Source: Opeltia flavorubescens (taxonomy: Eukaryota; Ascomycota; Lecanoromycetes; Teloschistales; Teloschistaceae). From it: DNA of 64,000 nt. The notes below the pieces were generated by a model. It had not been told where the DNA came from. It worked only from the letters and a program-made list of their open reading frames with translations, and ran no database searches. Position numbers and translations under genes: made by a program. Numbering within the stretch: the first letter of the stretch is position 1; each line of letters starts with the position of its first letter. The DNA is taken from positions 62,001 to 126,000 of the forward strand of contig KE546975.1 of assembly GCA_000442125.1 (NCBI GenBank). The letters run 5' to 3'. This document shows positions 9,869 to 21,418 of the stretch, in pieces.

Positions 9869-10864
9869 ATGAATGCACCCACACCTCCTCGTCGAATCCT
9901 CCCCAATCGGAAACGCAAGACAACTTCCTACTATCCCACAGATTCCGAAGCAAGCGATATTGAAGCAGTCGAGGCAGAAGACACGGAAGAGGCGGAAGAC
10001 AGCGGCTTGGGGACTGGAACCACGCCGCAGAACAAGGTGGGCTACAAGTTCCTTCGTTACCTTTCAGACAGCGATCTGACCAATTTGGAGCAGAAGGTCA
10101 AGCTCAGTGCCGCACCACAACCTACCAAACCTCTGCCAAAGAAAAAGATCTTCCCATTCGCATCGCTCCCTCCTGAGCTCAAGAACAAGATATACGGTTA
10201 TGTTCTGACCTCTGAGCATGAGGTTCCCATCATCTGGAAGCTTCGACAGTACCGACACATCGCCGCCCTCGGAGACACCGAATCCTTTCAGAGCTTCCTG
10301 CGTCGCGGCCGCTACAACTACCTGGCCAAACCAACCAAGCAGATCGAGACGCCATCTTTCGGGCCCAATATCCTCCGCCTCAATCGCCAGATATACGCAG
10401 AAACGCTACCCATTCTCTACGGCGCGAATACCTTTGCTTTCGAGGACAGCCGAGCAATGCTTGCTTTCTGTGCCTGCATTGGCCCTACAAATTGCGCTTT
10501 ACTGCGGCAGCTCACCCTCAAACATATGGGCTACAGCAAAGGCACCAAGTCTCTGAATAATCCTGCGTTCGCTCAGCTTGCCTCCGCCGTCAATCTCACT
10601 CGCTTGTCGATGCAATGCTCGATCCACTACTCAGGACGAGGGGAGCAGATCGCGCGACAGTTCTATCGCGACGCTCATCATTGGCTGGAGGCGGTCGCAA
10701 CGAACAAGGGGCGCCGCGATGCTGGCGTAGAGATCGTTGAGCTTGGAGTGGACAATGTGCGGTATTACGGTTACACCTCTGATAACGAGGACGCTGCCCA
10801 TACGAAGCTCCCAGCCGTCACGGCCAGTTTCCAGACTGAGCTTCGGAGGATGCTCAAGGCTTGA
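9869..10864 (+). CDS. Uncharacterised fungal protein with F-box-like LPPELKNKIY motif
   Basis: Single exon, 331 residues. The N-terminal third is low complexity and acidic (EAVEAEDTEEAEDS), preceded by a basic patch (PNRKRK). From about residue 95 it reads FPFASLPPELKNKIYGYVLT, then NILRLNRQIYAETLPILYGA and NTFAFED, the hallmark of a very large ascomycete family of F-box-like/DUF7730-like proteins: the motif LPPEL(R/K)(N/L)xIY, then L..NRQIYxExxPILY. Some family members are proposed SCF adaptors; function is otherwise unknown and no substrate-binding repeat is visible. The neighbours give no clue to its role. Confidence 0.75.
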   Translation: MNAPTPPRRILPNRKRKTTSYYPTDSEASDIEAVEAEDTEEAEDSGLGTGTTPQNKVGYKFLRYLSDSDLTNLEQKVKLSAAPQPTKPLPKKKIFPFASLPPELKNKIYGYVLTSEHEVPIIWKLRQYRHIAALGDTESFQSFLRRGRYNYLAKPTKQIETPSFGPNILRLNRQIYAETLPILYGANTFAFEDSRAMLAFCACIGPTNCALLRQLTLKHMGYSKGTKSLNNPAFAQLASAVNLTRLSMQCSIHYSGRGEQIARQFYRDAHHWLEAVATNKGRRDAGVEIVELGVDNVRYYGYTSDNEDAAHTKLPAVTASFQTELRRMLKA

Positions 10865-11984
10865 AGATATGTGCGGATACAGGAGGTATGATGAAGGAAT
10901 CGTTGCACAAGAGCTATGAATAGAAGATACATGGGTTGCTTCGAATGGGTGTCGGAGCTACATGTGCGGAAGTACGGGCCAAGCATGTCAATTCTAGTAT
11001 TTTATTATATGTTGGACTGTCATGCATCAGCTTTACATCTGCATAGTAAAGTACTGAAATAGAAGCATGAAATAAGTTGAGTCAGATTCGCGATGCTGTA
11101 AGTTAATCCTAATCGCGCACTTACCGTTGATCTGGCTGACATCTCTGTCACAGATGAGTTGCTTGAGAAATAGATGGATGGGTGGACCGGAGAGCGAGTT
11201 TTACCTCGGAGTGCTGTCAATATTCAAGTTGTAAAAGATTCTTAAGTACAAATACCTAGCTACTGCATGCTAATGTGGCCATTTCCACGTATTAATCGAG
11301 CTTATGCTGACGGGTTTCTTTGACGAATCACGGTGTCCAATGTTCTGCTTAGATTACTCTTTGATGACATTTTCTAATAATTCAGTGTGGGCAAGCACAG
11401 CGTTTGAGCTGATCCATCTGCACGCTACCTGGTTGGCGGCAGGAATCTTTTACCGATGTTGGAGAGAGGTAAAACAAAGCGAAGCAGAATCGAACAACAC
11501 CATGTGGCAACCGATGATATTCGTGGCTATCAATGTCTAACGGTCTGTGCAGAGTCTTGCTTGCCATTGGGACCTATCTACTCTCATGCGACTATGGCCC
11601 AAAGCGAACACTCTTGTTACCTCGATGGAGCACCCATGTATTTCTGCCAACAACGGCACCTACCGGTAGCTGGGCTTCGTAAAGCTTCTCTTTTTTCCGA
11701 GTTAAGTGGTCAATTGTGAGACGAGCACATGAAGACGAAGGGGCTACGCCGTGTGATGCTTTGCCGCTCCACTTAGCATCCGCATAAGGATGATGATTTT
11801 CAGTGAGTTGCAAATGTTACATCGCCCGCCGTAATCCTTCACCTCTATAGATACATTTTCGTATTGCGTGCCGCAGTCCATTGGTTAGGTGCCCTTATCG
11901 ATCGCCAAAGTACTCTTTTGCTTTTTGAATATGTAAGTCAGCTCTACCTCTTCGTCCCTAAGATGCATTGGTATTTGTCCCCAA
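10865..11984. promoter_or_regulatory. Intergenic upstream of the prenyltransferase (left border of cluster 1)
   Basis: About 1.1 kb with no supportable gene on either strand. It separates the LPPE-motif gene from the first biosynthetic gene and should hold the promoter of the prenyltransferase. No clear TATA box or palindromic regulator site noticed. Confidence 0.4.
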
Positions 11985-13301
11985 ATGGCGAACAACTATT
12001 CTGACTGCATGAGTCTAGATTCCCATCACCGGTGGAAGCCCTTGGAGATCTCATTTGCAGGCTTCTGTCGGGTAGCTGACTACCCAGTCGACTCTCAACT
12101 TCGCCTTCTCCAGTTGTTCCGCTTCAACATCGTACCATATCTGGGCTCTCCGGTCAATGCTTCGGAGAAGCGCCCTCTATGGCCCAGCTTCATGACAGAC
12201 TCCTTCACTCCTGTTGAGTTTGGATGGGAATTTAGCAAAGACGAAACTGGTCCAAGCATCAAACTTGCTATGGAACCCATTGGACCTGCAGCTGGATCCC
12301 CTCTTGATCCATACAATGATGCAGCAGCAAACCAAGTCATGGGTCAGCTAGTCCAAGTTGTGCCCGGTATAAATCTTTCATGGTATAATCACCTTTACGC
12401 GGAGCTTCTTCCTCCTGGTGCAGCGACCCCTGGCATAGACGAGGTCCTGGAAAAGCAGGGACACAAGTCTCGTGTCTTCATCGGCTTTGATTTTGGCCAC
12501 AACAGCATAACAACCAAAGCCTATTTCTTTCCCACCTGGAAGGTTGTCCGCACCGGCGGAACGCCTTGGTCAGCAATTAAAACCGCTCTCCAAGGGCTTC
12601 CGAACAATGCTTGTCTGCCTTCACTCCCAGTCCTCCAGGAGTATCTCGAAACCTCTCAGGAGGGGTTGAAACTACGAGCTGAAATGGTCGCTATTGACTG
12701 TGTCCCTGCTATGCAGTCGCGCATAAAAGTCTATTTTCGAACAGCATCCACAGATTTCCTGTCAGTTCAGACAAACATGACCCTGGATCGGCGTATCGAT
12801 TCTTCGGACATGCGGAATGGGCTAGAAGAACTCAAACATTTGTGGTGGTCGATATTGAGAAGAGAAAAGGATGGATGTGGAACAGAAGAGCTAGGGCACA
12901 ATCGCCATCGGACATCAGGCATACTCTACTATTTCGAAATGCGCCCGGGACAAGAAATGCCGGCGGTCAAGGTTTACTTACCAGTAAGACATTATGCGGA
13001 GAGTGACAAGGCTGTGCTTATCGCATTGACATCGTATCTCGAAGGTCGAGGGCAGTCTCGGCAGGCTGAATCCTATCTCGAAGCACTCCAAGTCATAAGG
13101 TACACCGTCTTCCAACCCCCACACATTAATAAATCAGGCTGAACAGTCAACAGGCCTGATGTTCTGAGTTCAGACCAACGCGGAACGCAGACATACATTN
13201 GGTGTAGTATTGTGAACGGCAGTCTCAAATTGACTTCTTACATCAACCCTCTGATATTTTCGCAATTTCATTACCAGGGTATTCAATCAAGCAGATTGTA
13301 A
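11985..13301 (+). CDS. Aromatic (DMATS-type) prenyltransferase
   Basis: ABBA-fold enzymes of this family move a dimethylallyl or longer prenyl group from its diphosphate onto an aromatic ring, usually an indole but also tyrosine or phenols. Exon 1 (11985-13099) and exon 2 (13154-13301) join across a 54-nt intron (GTACAC...CAACAG, branch GGCTGAAC) to give 420 residues, the usual size. Visible family features are YPVDSQLRLLQLFRFNIVPY with LGSP near residues 32-55, the FTPVEFGWEF segment, the Lys-rich VFIGFDFGHNS and TTKAYFFPTWK strands, and a final strand RGTQTYIxCSIVNGSLKLTS in exon 2 that is missing if the intron is not removed. The N at 13200 lies in codon NGG, which can never be a stop. Substrate cannot be read from sequence; the adjacent ammonia-lyase suggests a phenylpropanoid rather than an indole, which is inference. 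Confidence 0.88.
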
Positions 13302-13910
13302 CTGGAATAGGACAGCGCCGGCTCTCAAGTAAGGCCGATATTGATGTGCGGCAAGTGCCATTCTGGAGAGAGAGAGAATTGAGGCTAGAACGTTCCAATC
13401 CTACAGCTGCACAAAATCCACCAACAAGTTACACTCACATATGTGGCACGTGGGCGTGGAGTCAAATGAAGCGATTGGCCGCGATTTCATCGTCATAAGC
13501 GAAATTGCCGGTAGGACNCGGCAATTACGTTTATCGATCGAGATCTGATCTCTGCCCCATATTCTCAGCTCGATAAAGAATCTCAGAAGGATTTCAGAAG
13601 GGATTTGAAAGGATGAATGTAAGACGCCTATCTCCAGAGGCGCCCAATGACGCATAATTTTGAGCCGCTGCGGCTTTTCCTAACCTTACCTTATCCTAGT
13701 CTTTAAAGTTTATCCAATGATAGCAAAGTTTCACCCGACATGCTCAGCCGCGCCGCTGTCATACTTTAGTGATGCATGTGGTGAACGAACCAACCTGCGG
13801 CACAGTTCGACAGATACTTCACTTCACAATGATGTGGTGTGCGACTTGCAGTATGTTAAAGGGCGAAAGTTCTTCCTATCCACCCTGTCGGTACACCAAT
13901 TGCAACTGCC
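13302..13910. promoter_or_regulatory. Intergenic between prenyltransferase and ammonia-lyase
   Basis: About 610 bp between two same-strand genes, containing the N at 13517. No gene supported; presumably the 3' region of one and the promoter of the other. Confidence 0.4.
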
Positions 13911-16454
13911 ATGACAATCATGACAAGCGACTCCAGTACTCATAGCCACCTTGTGCTACGGCACTTTAAATCTTTCTTCGAGCACGCAGGGAACAAGAAG
14001 GCAGAGGTGACCGTTGATGGCCGTAGCTTGGACATCGCATCTGTGGTAGCAACAACAAGGTCGGTTCTCTGCATAGCATCCAACAGAGCTCACTTACTGA
14101 CCGTCAAGATATGACGCGACATTACAGCTTAGCGAATCATCCGTCCATGCAGTGTCCGAAAGCGCAAGGGTTCTTCAAGAGGACATCAGTGGTGGGCGAG
14201 TCATCTATGGTAAGTCATGCAGACATCGCTTACTATGCATGACTCGGAAACTGACTTAGCCGCGCGTGGTGGTTTGGTAGGCGTGAACACTGGCTTCGGT
14301 GGGAGTGCAGATATCCGTACCCAGAAAATAGACGAGCTCCAAGATGTGCTGGTTCGTGAGCTTCGCGCCGGCATTCTCAACACGCCACCGCAGTATGAAC
14401 CAAACGAACCCTCTGAGAGCAAAATCAATGGATTCGATGTATCGAATCGCAGTTCACACATCGAAATCTCACACGATAGTTCTAATGACCGAACATGCAT
14501 GCCAGAGACTTGGGTCAAGGCAGCCATGCTCGTTCGTACCAATTCACTTGCCAGCGGCTATTCTGGCGTTCGCCCGGTTCTGATCGAGAACCTGATCAAG
14601 TTTCTCCAACATGACGTTCTACCAAGAGTTCCATTACGAGGCAGTATCTCAGCTTCCGGAGATCTGATGCCCCTGTCATACATAGGTGGTCTCTTACAAG
14701 GTAAAGCCAATCTCTTTGCGATGATTGGTGACAAGAGTCTTGGCCAGCGACGAACCGTCAATGCAGCTGAAGCATTGAAGTCGATACATCTTGAACCAGT
14801 CCGATTGGCACCCAAGGAAGGACTAGCGATTATCAATGGCACCAGTGTTTCAACCGGCTTGGCCACGCTAGTGACACATGATGCGAATGGCCTTGCTGTC
14901 CTGGCTCAAATCCTTACAGCGATGAGCGTTGAAGCTCTTTGTGGAACGGCAGAAAGTTTCGATCCACTGTTCGCTCACGTCAGACCTCATCCAGGCCAAA
15001 TCGAGTCATCCTCCAACATAAGATCTTTCCTGCAAGACTCGAAGCTCGTAAACTTCGACCGAGGATTGGAAGCAGGTTCTCTACGTCAAGATCGATACTC
15101 CCTTCGAACCGCTTCCCAATGGATAGGCCCCGTCTTAGAAGACCTACAGCTCGCCTTCCAACAAGTAACCATCGAATGCAACTCCGTAACCGACAACCCC
15201 CTCGTCGACGTCAGTAACGCCCGAATGCTCCACGGCGGAAACTTCCAAGCCATGGCCATAACCTCCGCCATGGAAAAAACCAAGCTATCCCTACAGATAA
15301 TCGGGCAAATGCTCTACGCCCAATGCACCGAGATGATAAACCCGAAGACTAACTACGGCCTCCCTCCCAACCTTGTAGCCGACGACCCAAGTGCATCTTT
15401 CCTGATGAAATCGGTGGATATCATGATCGCAGCCCTGCAATCAGAATTGGGATTCCTCGCCAACCCCGTCTCCACACACGTTCAATCCGCAGAGATGGGG
15501 AACCAGGCTTTAAACTCCTTGGCCTTGATCTCCGCCCGCTACTGCCACGAAGCCGTAGACGTGTTGTCACAACTCGTCGCCGCGCATCTCTTCGCCGTGT
15601 GCCAAGCTCTAGACCTCAGGGCAATGCACATTCGATACCTCGAGACGCTTGAGCCGGCATTCAAAGATCTAGTGACGGAGCACCTTACCCCCATCGTAAT
15701 CGACCATGACAACAACAACAGCAACCATACAAATACAACCACAAATGGCCACTCATCCAATGTTGAAAAAACCGCTCACAATAGCGACTCCAATACCACA
15801 GCTCTCACAAACCTGCACTCCCGCCTCTGGTCCACCTTCCAAAAACTCCTCGATCAAACCACCACGCTGGACCCTCCCCATCGCTTCCCTTATATAGTTC
15901 AATCCCTTCAGCCGATAATCCTGAGCACCGTTTCTCCCCACAAAAACCCCTCAAACAACAACATACTCTCCTGCCTATTCTCCTGGACGGAAAAATGCAC
16001 ATCCCTCACTCTGGAAACTTTTCAGCGCAACCGAGATGAGTATAGTAGAAACCCAGACGCTACAGCTGTAATCGGTGTAGCTTCTCGACGAATATACACA
16101 TACATTCGCCACGACCTCGGTGTACCGTTTATTCGCTTCACTGCTCCCCCACCATCATCACTCACACCAGAAACCTCCCACGTCGAGGAAGGGGATGGGG
16201 ATGTAGCGGGTGTTTCGACGACGGTGCCGGAGGATAAGAGTGTAGGGTCCTACATCACGCAAATATACAACTCTATCCGCTCGGGGGAGATTTTCAAAGT
16301 TGCGGTGTTGGGGTGTTTGGGCGATGCTATTGGTCCAGTGGCTGAGAATGGTAAGGAGGGGTGTGGGAATGGTGTTGGGGGTAAAGAAGTGGAGGAGATG
16401 AAGGTAGAGTTGGAGAAGGTAGACTTCGAGCAGGATGGAAGTGCTGTTCTGTAA
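13911..16454 (+). CDS. Phenylalanine/histidine ammonia-lyase family enzyme (probable PAL)
   Basis: The family removes ammonia from Phe (or Tyr, His) without cofactor to give cinnamate (or coumarate, urocanate). Three exons (13911-14059, 14109-14209, 14281-16454) join in phase and give 807 residues. Intron 1 is GTCGGT...GTCAAG and intron 2 is GTAAGT...TGGTAG with a CTGAC branch site. The spliced junction restores GGRVIYGVNTGFGGSAD, the conserved N-terminal catalytic-loop region. Ala208-Ser209-Gly210 in SISASGDLMPLSYIGG forms the MIO electrophile. LAIINGTS, TDNPLVD, GGNFQAMA and the Gln/Glu-rich SAEMGNQALNSLA helix are intact. Residues near 560-600 form an Asn/Thr/His-rich insert (DNNNSNHTNTTTNGH), and the C-terminus is longer than in typical fungal PAL (about 720). 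It lies 0.6 kb after the prenyltransferase on the same strand. Phe is the likeliest substrate in a eukaryote; Tyr or His cannot be excluded. Confidence 0.9.
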
Positions 16455-17814
16455 ATAATCTTTTTCTTTCCTCTGGCTGGTGCGGTGGAGTGGTCTTCAC
16501 AAGAACAGGGCAATACTTTGTAGATATCAAGACAAAAGAAGAAGGAGGGTGAGAAAAGGGGTAAATAAGGGCGGTACATTTCTCTACTGAGCTAGCTAGA
16601 TAGGTGGATAGATTGAATTTCAGTCGATCATTTTCTTTTCTTCACAAAGAGAAGATTACAAGAGTAAAAAAAGTTCTGATGTGAATTCTTTCCTCTTCCT
16701 CTTCCTTCTGCTCCTCTCCTCCTTATTTCCCCTTTTAATTTATATACGTTCGAATACATCGAATCACATCCTCCTTCCTCCTCTCCTCGTCCCTCCTACT
16801 TCTCCTTTCAATTTACATACGTACAATACATCGAATCACATCAAACACAATCAAACGCAATCCAGAAAAAGAAAACAATAAACAACATCCCCGCCTCAAC
16901 TTCCAGAATCTATCAGATGGGTCAAGAACCATCACCCTCTTTACGAAAATCCCCATCTCCCTCCGCCGCGAGCCCCCCTAAGAACCGGAAAAGTAAAAAG
17001 TAAATACCCATCCCATTCCCTCCCATCCCATCCCTCCCCTGCCTTACCACAGCCCTAAGAACCACTGCAATTCCCACTCAGTATACAAATACCAATCCAC
17101 CATCAACCTCGAATCTCTCAACCTATCCATTAGATAAGGTAGGTGTATATCCACCCTTACAACCTACATACCAGAATCTACGATATTGTATGCGCGTGAT
17201 AATTGTATTATTGGCCACAGGATGAGAGTAGATGTATATCTTCGAACTAGTAGTAAAGCTTTGGGTTTATATGGTAAAGGTGGGGGTTTTGTGAGATGAG
17301 ATGAGTAGTACGGGGGCATAGAATAAGCTGGGATGGGATGGGCTATATAGATTTTCGTGTATATCTTCCCCTCCGTTCCCTACGCCAAAATTGATTTCTC
17401 TCCGCTTTTTTATGGCTAGAATACAATAGTAGTAGCGCGTTCGGTGATTGAAGAGCTCGCGTGGGGGTTGATGCACGATTGGATAACTAAAGGGGATCAA
17501 AGTTGTGAAATTTTTGATTTGTGAATTATAATTTGGAGGTTTGAGTTTTTGGGGAGGGGGGTGATGTTCGTTTTCAACTCCTCAATGGTCGATCCTGCTC
17601 TATCTACTCAAACCCTTTACCCATCCCTTTCCCTCCCCTTCAGTCCCTATTTTACCCACGCCCTCTCATTCACCCTCTTCCTCACTTTCTATCCCCTTCC
17701 CCCTACCCTCCTCTCCCATCTCTCTCTCCTCATTTACCCTCTCCCCTCATCCCTTCATCCAGCTTCGGCCTTCCCCTCTCTCCTTCCGATTCCCGTTCCT
17801 CAACCAATCCTCTC
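16455..17814. other. Convergent intergenic region, pyrimidine-rich
   Basis: Lies between the 3' ends of the ammonia-lyase and the NRPS-like gene. It has long CT-rich tracts (16680-16800 and again past 17550, overlapping the NRPS-like 3' end) and one 28-codon open frame at 16917. No longer supported gene. Confidence 0.4.
16917..17003 (+). CDS. Possible 28-residue peptide with N-myristoylation-like start
   Basis: ATG in a fair context (CAGATGGG) opens a short frame that reads MGQEPSPSLRKSPSP and ends PPKNRKSKK. MGxxxS plus a basic tail resembles an N-myristoylated, charge-anchored peptide. GTAAAT overlaps the stop codon and could be an intron donor, in which case this is the first exon of a longer unrecognised gene. 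It may well be chance. Confidence 0.2.
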   Translation: MGQEPSPSLRKSPSPSAASPPKNRKSKK

Positions 17815-20800
17815 TCACAAACTCTCCTCTCGAACCCACCCCCTCATCCACCCCTTTACCCATTCCTCCCTAACCCCCTGCAGACCCCTCAACGTCTCAC
17901 TCCACCTCTGTGCTTCATCTGTACTCAGTGTTCCCTTTGGCGCGTCCTCCTTCCTTATGAATGACTCTAGAAAGGAGAGAACTTTGAGGGCTGGTAGAGG
18001 GGATGTTTTGGTGGGGGTGGGATTGGGTTTTGATTCGGTGCAAGTGTCAGGATTACTGGTATCGATATCCCCTGCCGCGGTCGACATTGCAGTAGTAGTA
18101 ATAGTATCCGCGCTATTGCGGAGATGCTCTAGCCATGTCGAGAGAGGGACCAATTGGAGCGGGACAGGACTGCAGGCGAGGATTGTGGGGATAAGTGAAG
18201 GGTAGGTCGTGGGGTGGGGGTTGATGATATTGAAGGTTTTGAGGTTGGTTGGGTCGGAGGCTGGAGATGGGGTTGATGGGGTGCGGTCATTGTTGGCTGG
18301 TGTTGAGGAGTCGGGAATTGAAGTGGAAGGGTTGGACGGAATATGGTTGGATGTAGTGAAACTGGACGTGGCCAAATCGGCGGCCGCGGAAGAAGGTGAC
18401 AGTGTATCCGACATAGCAGTCAACGGAAGGTAGGAAGTAGACTAAGAAATCCCATCATTAGCACGAATCTCCCTAACCATAACAACATAGACCAAAGACT
18501 CACCTTCCCAGCCTCCCTCCCATCAACCACCTCCTCTCCTTCTCCCTCCCCCAAAAACTCCCCTCCCTTCCACATCAACTCCACCAAAACCCTCGCCACA
18601 AGATCAACCGGTATCCAATCCACCCGATTCATACTCCCCAACTCCCTCGGCAACACCCCCATCCTCAAAGAACTCACAACCAAACTCGGGAACCATTCAT
18701 TCAAGCTCCAAACACCCTTCTCCCCCTCCACCGCTGGCCCCGCTATCTGACCAACTCGACACACCACAGCTCGGATACCGGAGGTGCTTGCTGCAGTGGT
18801 GAGAAGTTGCTCTGCGATGAGCTTCGATTGCGCGTAGCCCATATCTTGTGCACTCTCCCACGTCGATGACGGTGCTTCGGGAATAGCTTGGTCTTGCATC
18901 TGAGGTAAACCAAGACTGGTGCTTTGGGTGGATACGAAGAGGAATTGTGCGTTGTAGGTTGATGATGCGCAGAAGTCGATGAGGTAGCGCACGCCGGAGA
19001 TGTGGGGCTTGATGAATGTGTTGAGAGGGTGGTAGAGGTTGACATCCCATGCATTGTGGATTATGTGGGTGACTTCTTGCTGTAAGGTTTGATAGGTGGA
19101 TTCCTCGAGGCCGAGGGTTGGGTTCGCGAAATCGCAGGGGAGGAATGTTACAGTTTCGAACACGGGGTTCAGGCCTTTGGATTGGAAGGATTCTATTTGG
19201 CGCGAGCGACCGTCCTCGTCCCGAGTTAGGCAGTAGACTTTCTCGATGTTTGGGGAAGACAAGAGTGTGTTGAGGAGGTAAGAGCCGAGGGATCCGGTAG
19301 ATCCGGTGAGAAGTATGACTGACTTGTCAGGAAGCTTCGGCACAGGATTGTCCTTCGCTTGAGGAAGGGAACGCGACCATTCCTTAAAGATGATTTGCAT
19401 CTCTGTTTCATGCGATTCATTCTCGTGGTGAGTCCCATTCTCAAGCCGAGATTCTAGCTTTTCGATACTGGGATTCGTGTAGATTGTCTGAGGGCTGACC
19501 GTTTGTGGCGTCGGATTTGTTTGAATAGAGTACGCATTGATTTTCTTGGCTAATGAAACTGTTTGTATTGAATCGAGACCGTGATCAAAGAGGTTTGCAT
19601 CAGGTGCCAAATCACCATCGACCTCGAGGCACGAAGAGACGATATCAGGGAGCGCTTCCTTTAGAGGTACCGGTTCCTCGTCCTTTGCTTCGACGAGCAT
19701 TTCTGGCAGGGTGTTTGGTAGTTCCGGCGCTTCATAGAGCTTATCGATATCCTTTTGATAGAGTTGTAACGTTGGCTCTCGTTGGACTGTTCCTTTACCG
19801 GCCCGTTCGACGCCTCGTTCCTGGTCCGCGAAGATGACAAAATCCTTCAATATCCTTGCATGAGTTGGACACGTACGATTGGCCTCCGATATAGTTGGCC
19901 AAATTCTGTCAAGCAGGTCCTTGTTCTCCGCGGCCGTCATGCCAATAATCGCCGCTTCCACTAATAGGCAAGTCTGAGGTTTGCCGTGGCCGCCAACAAG
20001 CGCCGACCTTATTGCGGGATGTGAGCATATGACACTTTCAAAGTCAACAGGATTGAATTTCTCAGCATTAGAGAGTACAATGACGTCGTCCGTCCGCCCC
20101 ATGAACTTCCATAGACCTGCTTTGGTCGGATGTTCCTTGTACAAGTCTTTTGTCGAAAATTCGGCAATATTTGGATATGTAGAGAAGATAGACTGAAAGA
20201 GATCAAGCTCCCTTCGCCGGACAAGAATCTGTTCAAACAAGTCATCTTCACCTATTGGGCGGAAGACACTTCCGTAAAAGGGGCTGTAGCGGACATATTC
20301 CCAGTCCTCGGGATCACAAACTTCTTGTATAGGGAATCCGATTTCTGTTGAACCGAACAAGGTCGATAAATGCGTAATGCGAGCTACTGCATTCCCCACC
20401 TCTGGTGGAAGAGGTCCACCAGCAAAGAAGATGTATTTCAAACGCTCTAATCTCGACAACATCGATTTATCATGATAGATGTCGACGAGTATTGATGGTG
20501 GCAATGCACATCCGTCGACATTAGCATGTGTATGAATTGCATCTACCAGACTCGCGGTCAAAGGTTGGTTTGAAGGAGGCAATACCACAACTACACCATA
20601 GTATACAACGAGTCCAAGTAGCAGGGTGAAGCTTGCCATGTGGAAGTACGGAAAAGCCATCAACATTCTGGTCCTCGGAAGTGAAGTACCGAGAACCGGC
20701 TTGCCTGTTAAACCATGTATCAATTGATGAGCGTCGAAACTCGCCAATGTGCCTTGATTGACGGTGATGGGATGGGGCATGCCAGTCGATCCCGATGTAT

Positions 20801-21418
20801 GTAGAATCACGAATGGTGAGTAGCGCGCCTCGTCGAAGCTTTTTCGGTATGGATATTTGGGTCCATTATCTGATTGAAGGAAGAAGTCTAAGCCAGGGAT
20901 CACTATCCTCTTCATTGACTCCCTGGTTGGAAGACGGCTGAGTCCAGGAGGGGTAGATTCCTGAACCAGTGATACACTACAGCCGATCTCGTCGAGAAGA
21001 TGAGCGTGTACAGTGGGACTATTGCGATGCGAGGGAAGGTAGGCCTGGATCTTATCAGTCTTTGGCTCTATTTGGAAAACCTAGATCCATATACCGTATG
21101 CCCAACTTTCAACGCAGCCAGTGTCACGATATGGTACATCAAGTCTAAAGGTCCATAGTAGGCAATGGTCTGCCGAGCAGTATCTGTACCCAGCTCGACT
21201 TCGAGCCACCATGAGCATGCATCGATCGCTCTGGCGAACCTGAGAAAGCTGATCTCAATATATCCAACCCCAGGTCTTGCCGTCTTCGGGATGATAGCAA
21301 ACTCCCTGTCTGGATCCGTACGAGCAATCTCGTCGATGAGTGTCGGCAGCAGCCGTTGTCCATAATCTACCCGATGTTCCTCATGGGCATCTTGTGTTCC
21401 CGACTCCTTGGTGGCCAT
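17815..21418 (-). CDS. NRPS-like adenylation-thiolation-reductase (carboxylic acid reductase type)
   Basis: These enzymes adenylate a carboxylic acid, load it on a phosphopantetheine arm and release it by NADPH reduction as aldehyde or alcohol. Exons 21418-21095, 21044-18504 and 18441-17815 join in phase (introns of 50 and 62 nt) to give 1163 residues. Adenylation: SGSTG at 192-196 in LHTSGSTGMPHP and GRTDDVIVLSNAEKFNP near 424. Thiolation: GLDSIQ with the carrier Ser600. Reductase: LTGSTGSLGSYLL (GxTGxLG at 689-695), then GYAQSK with Tyr845 and Lys849. No condensation domain. Splicing intron 1 restores ALKVGHTAYLPSHRNSP, a strong family match. Between the Rossmann part and the terminal NIINPHPTTYPSLIP lie about 70 Ser/Thr/Pro/Asn-rich residues, unusual for the family; part could be an unremoved intron. 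The aryl-acrylic acid from the ammonia-lyase is a plausible substrate, by context only. Confidence 0.88.

Noticed and set aside
17549-18205. Long forward open frame rich in Ser, Pro and Leu
   Set aside because: It lies antisense to the 3' end of the NRPS-like gene and in CT-rich DNA; it has no family motif and is explained by base composition.
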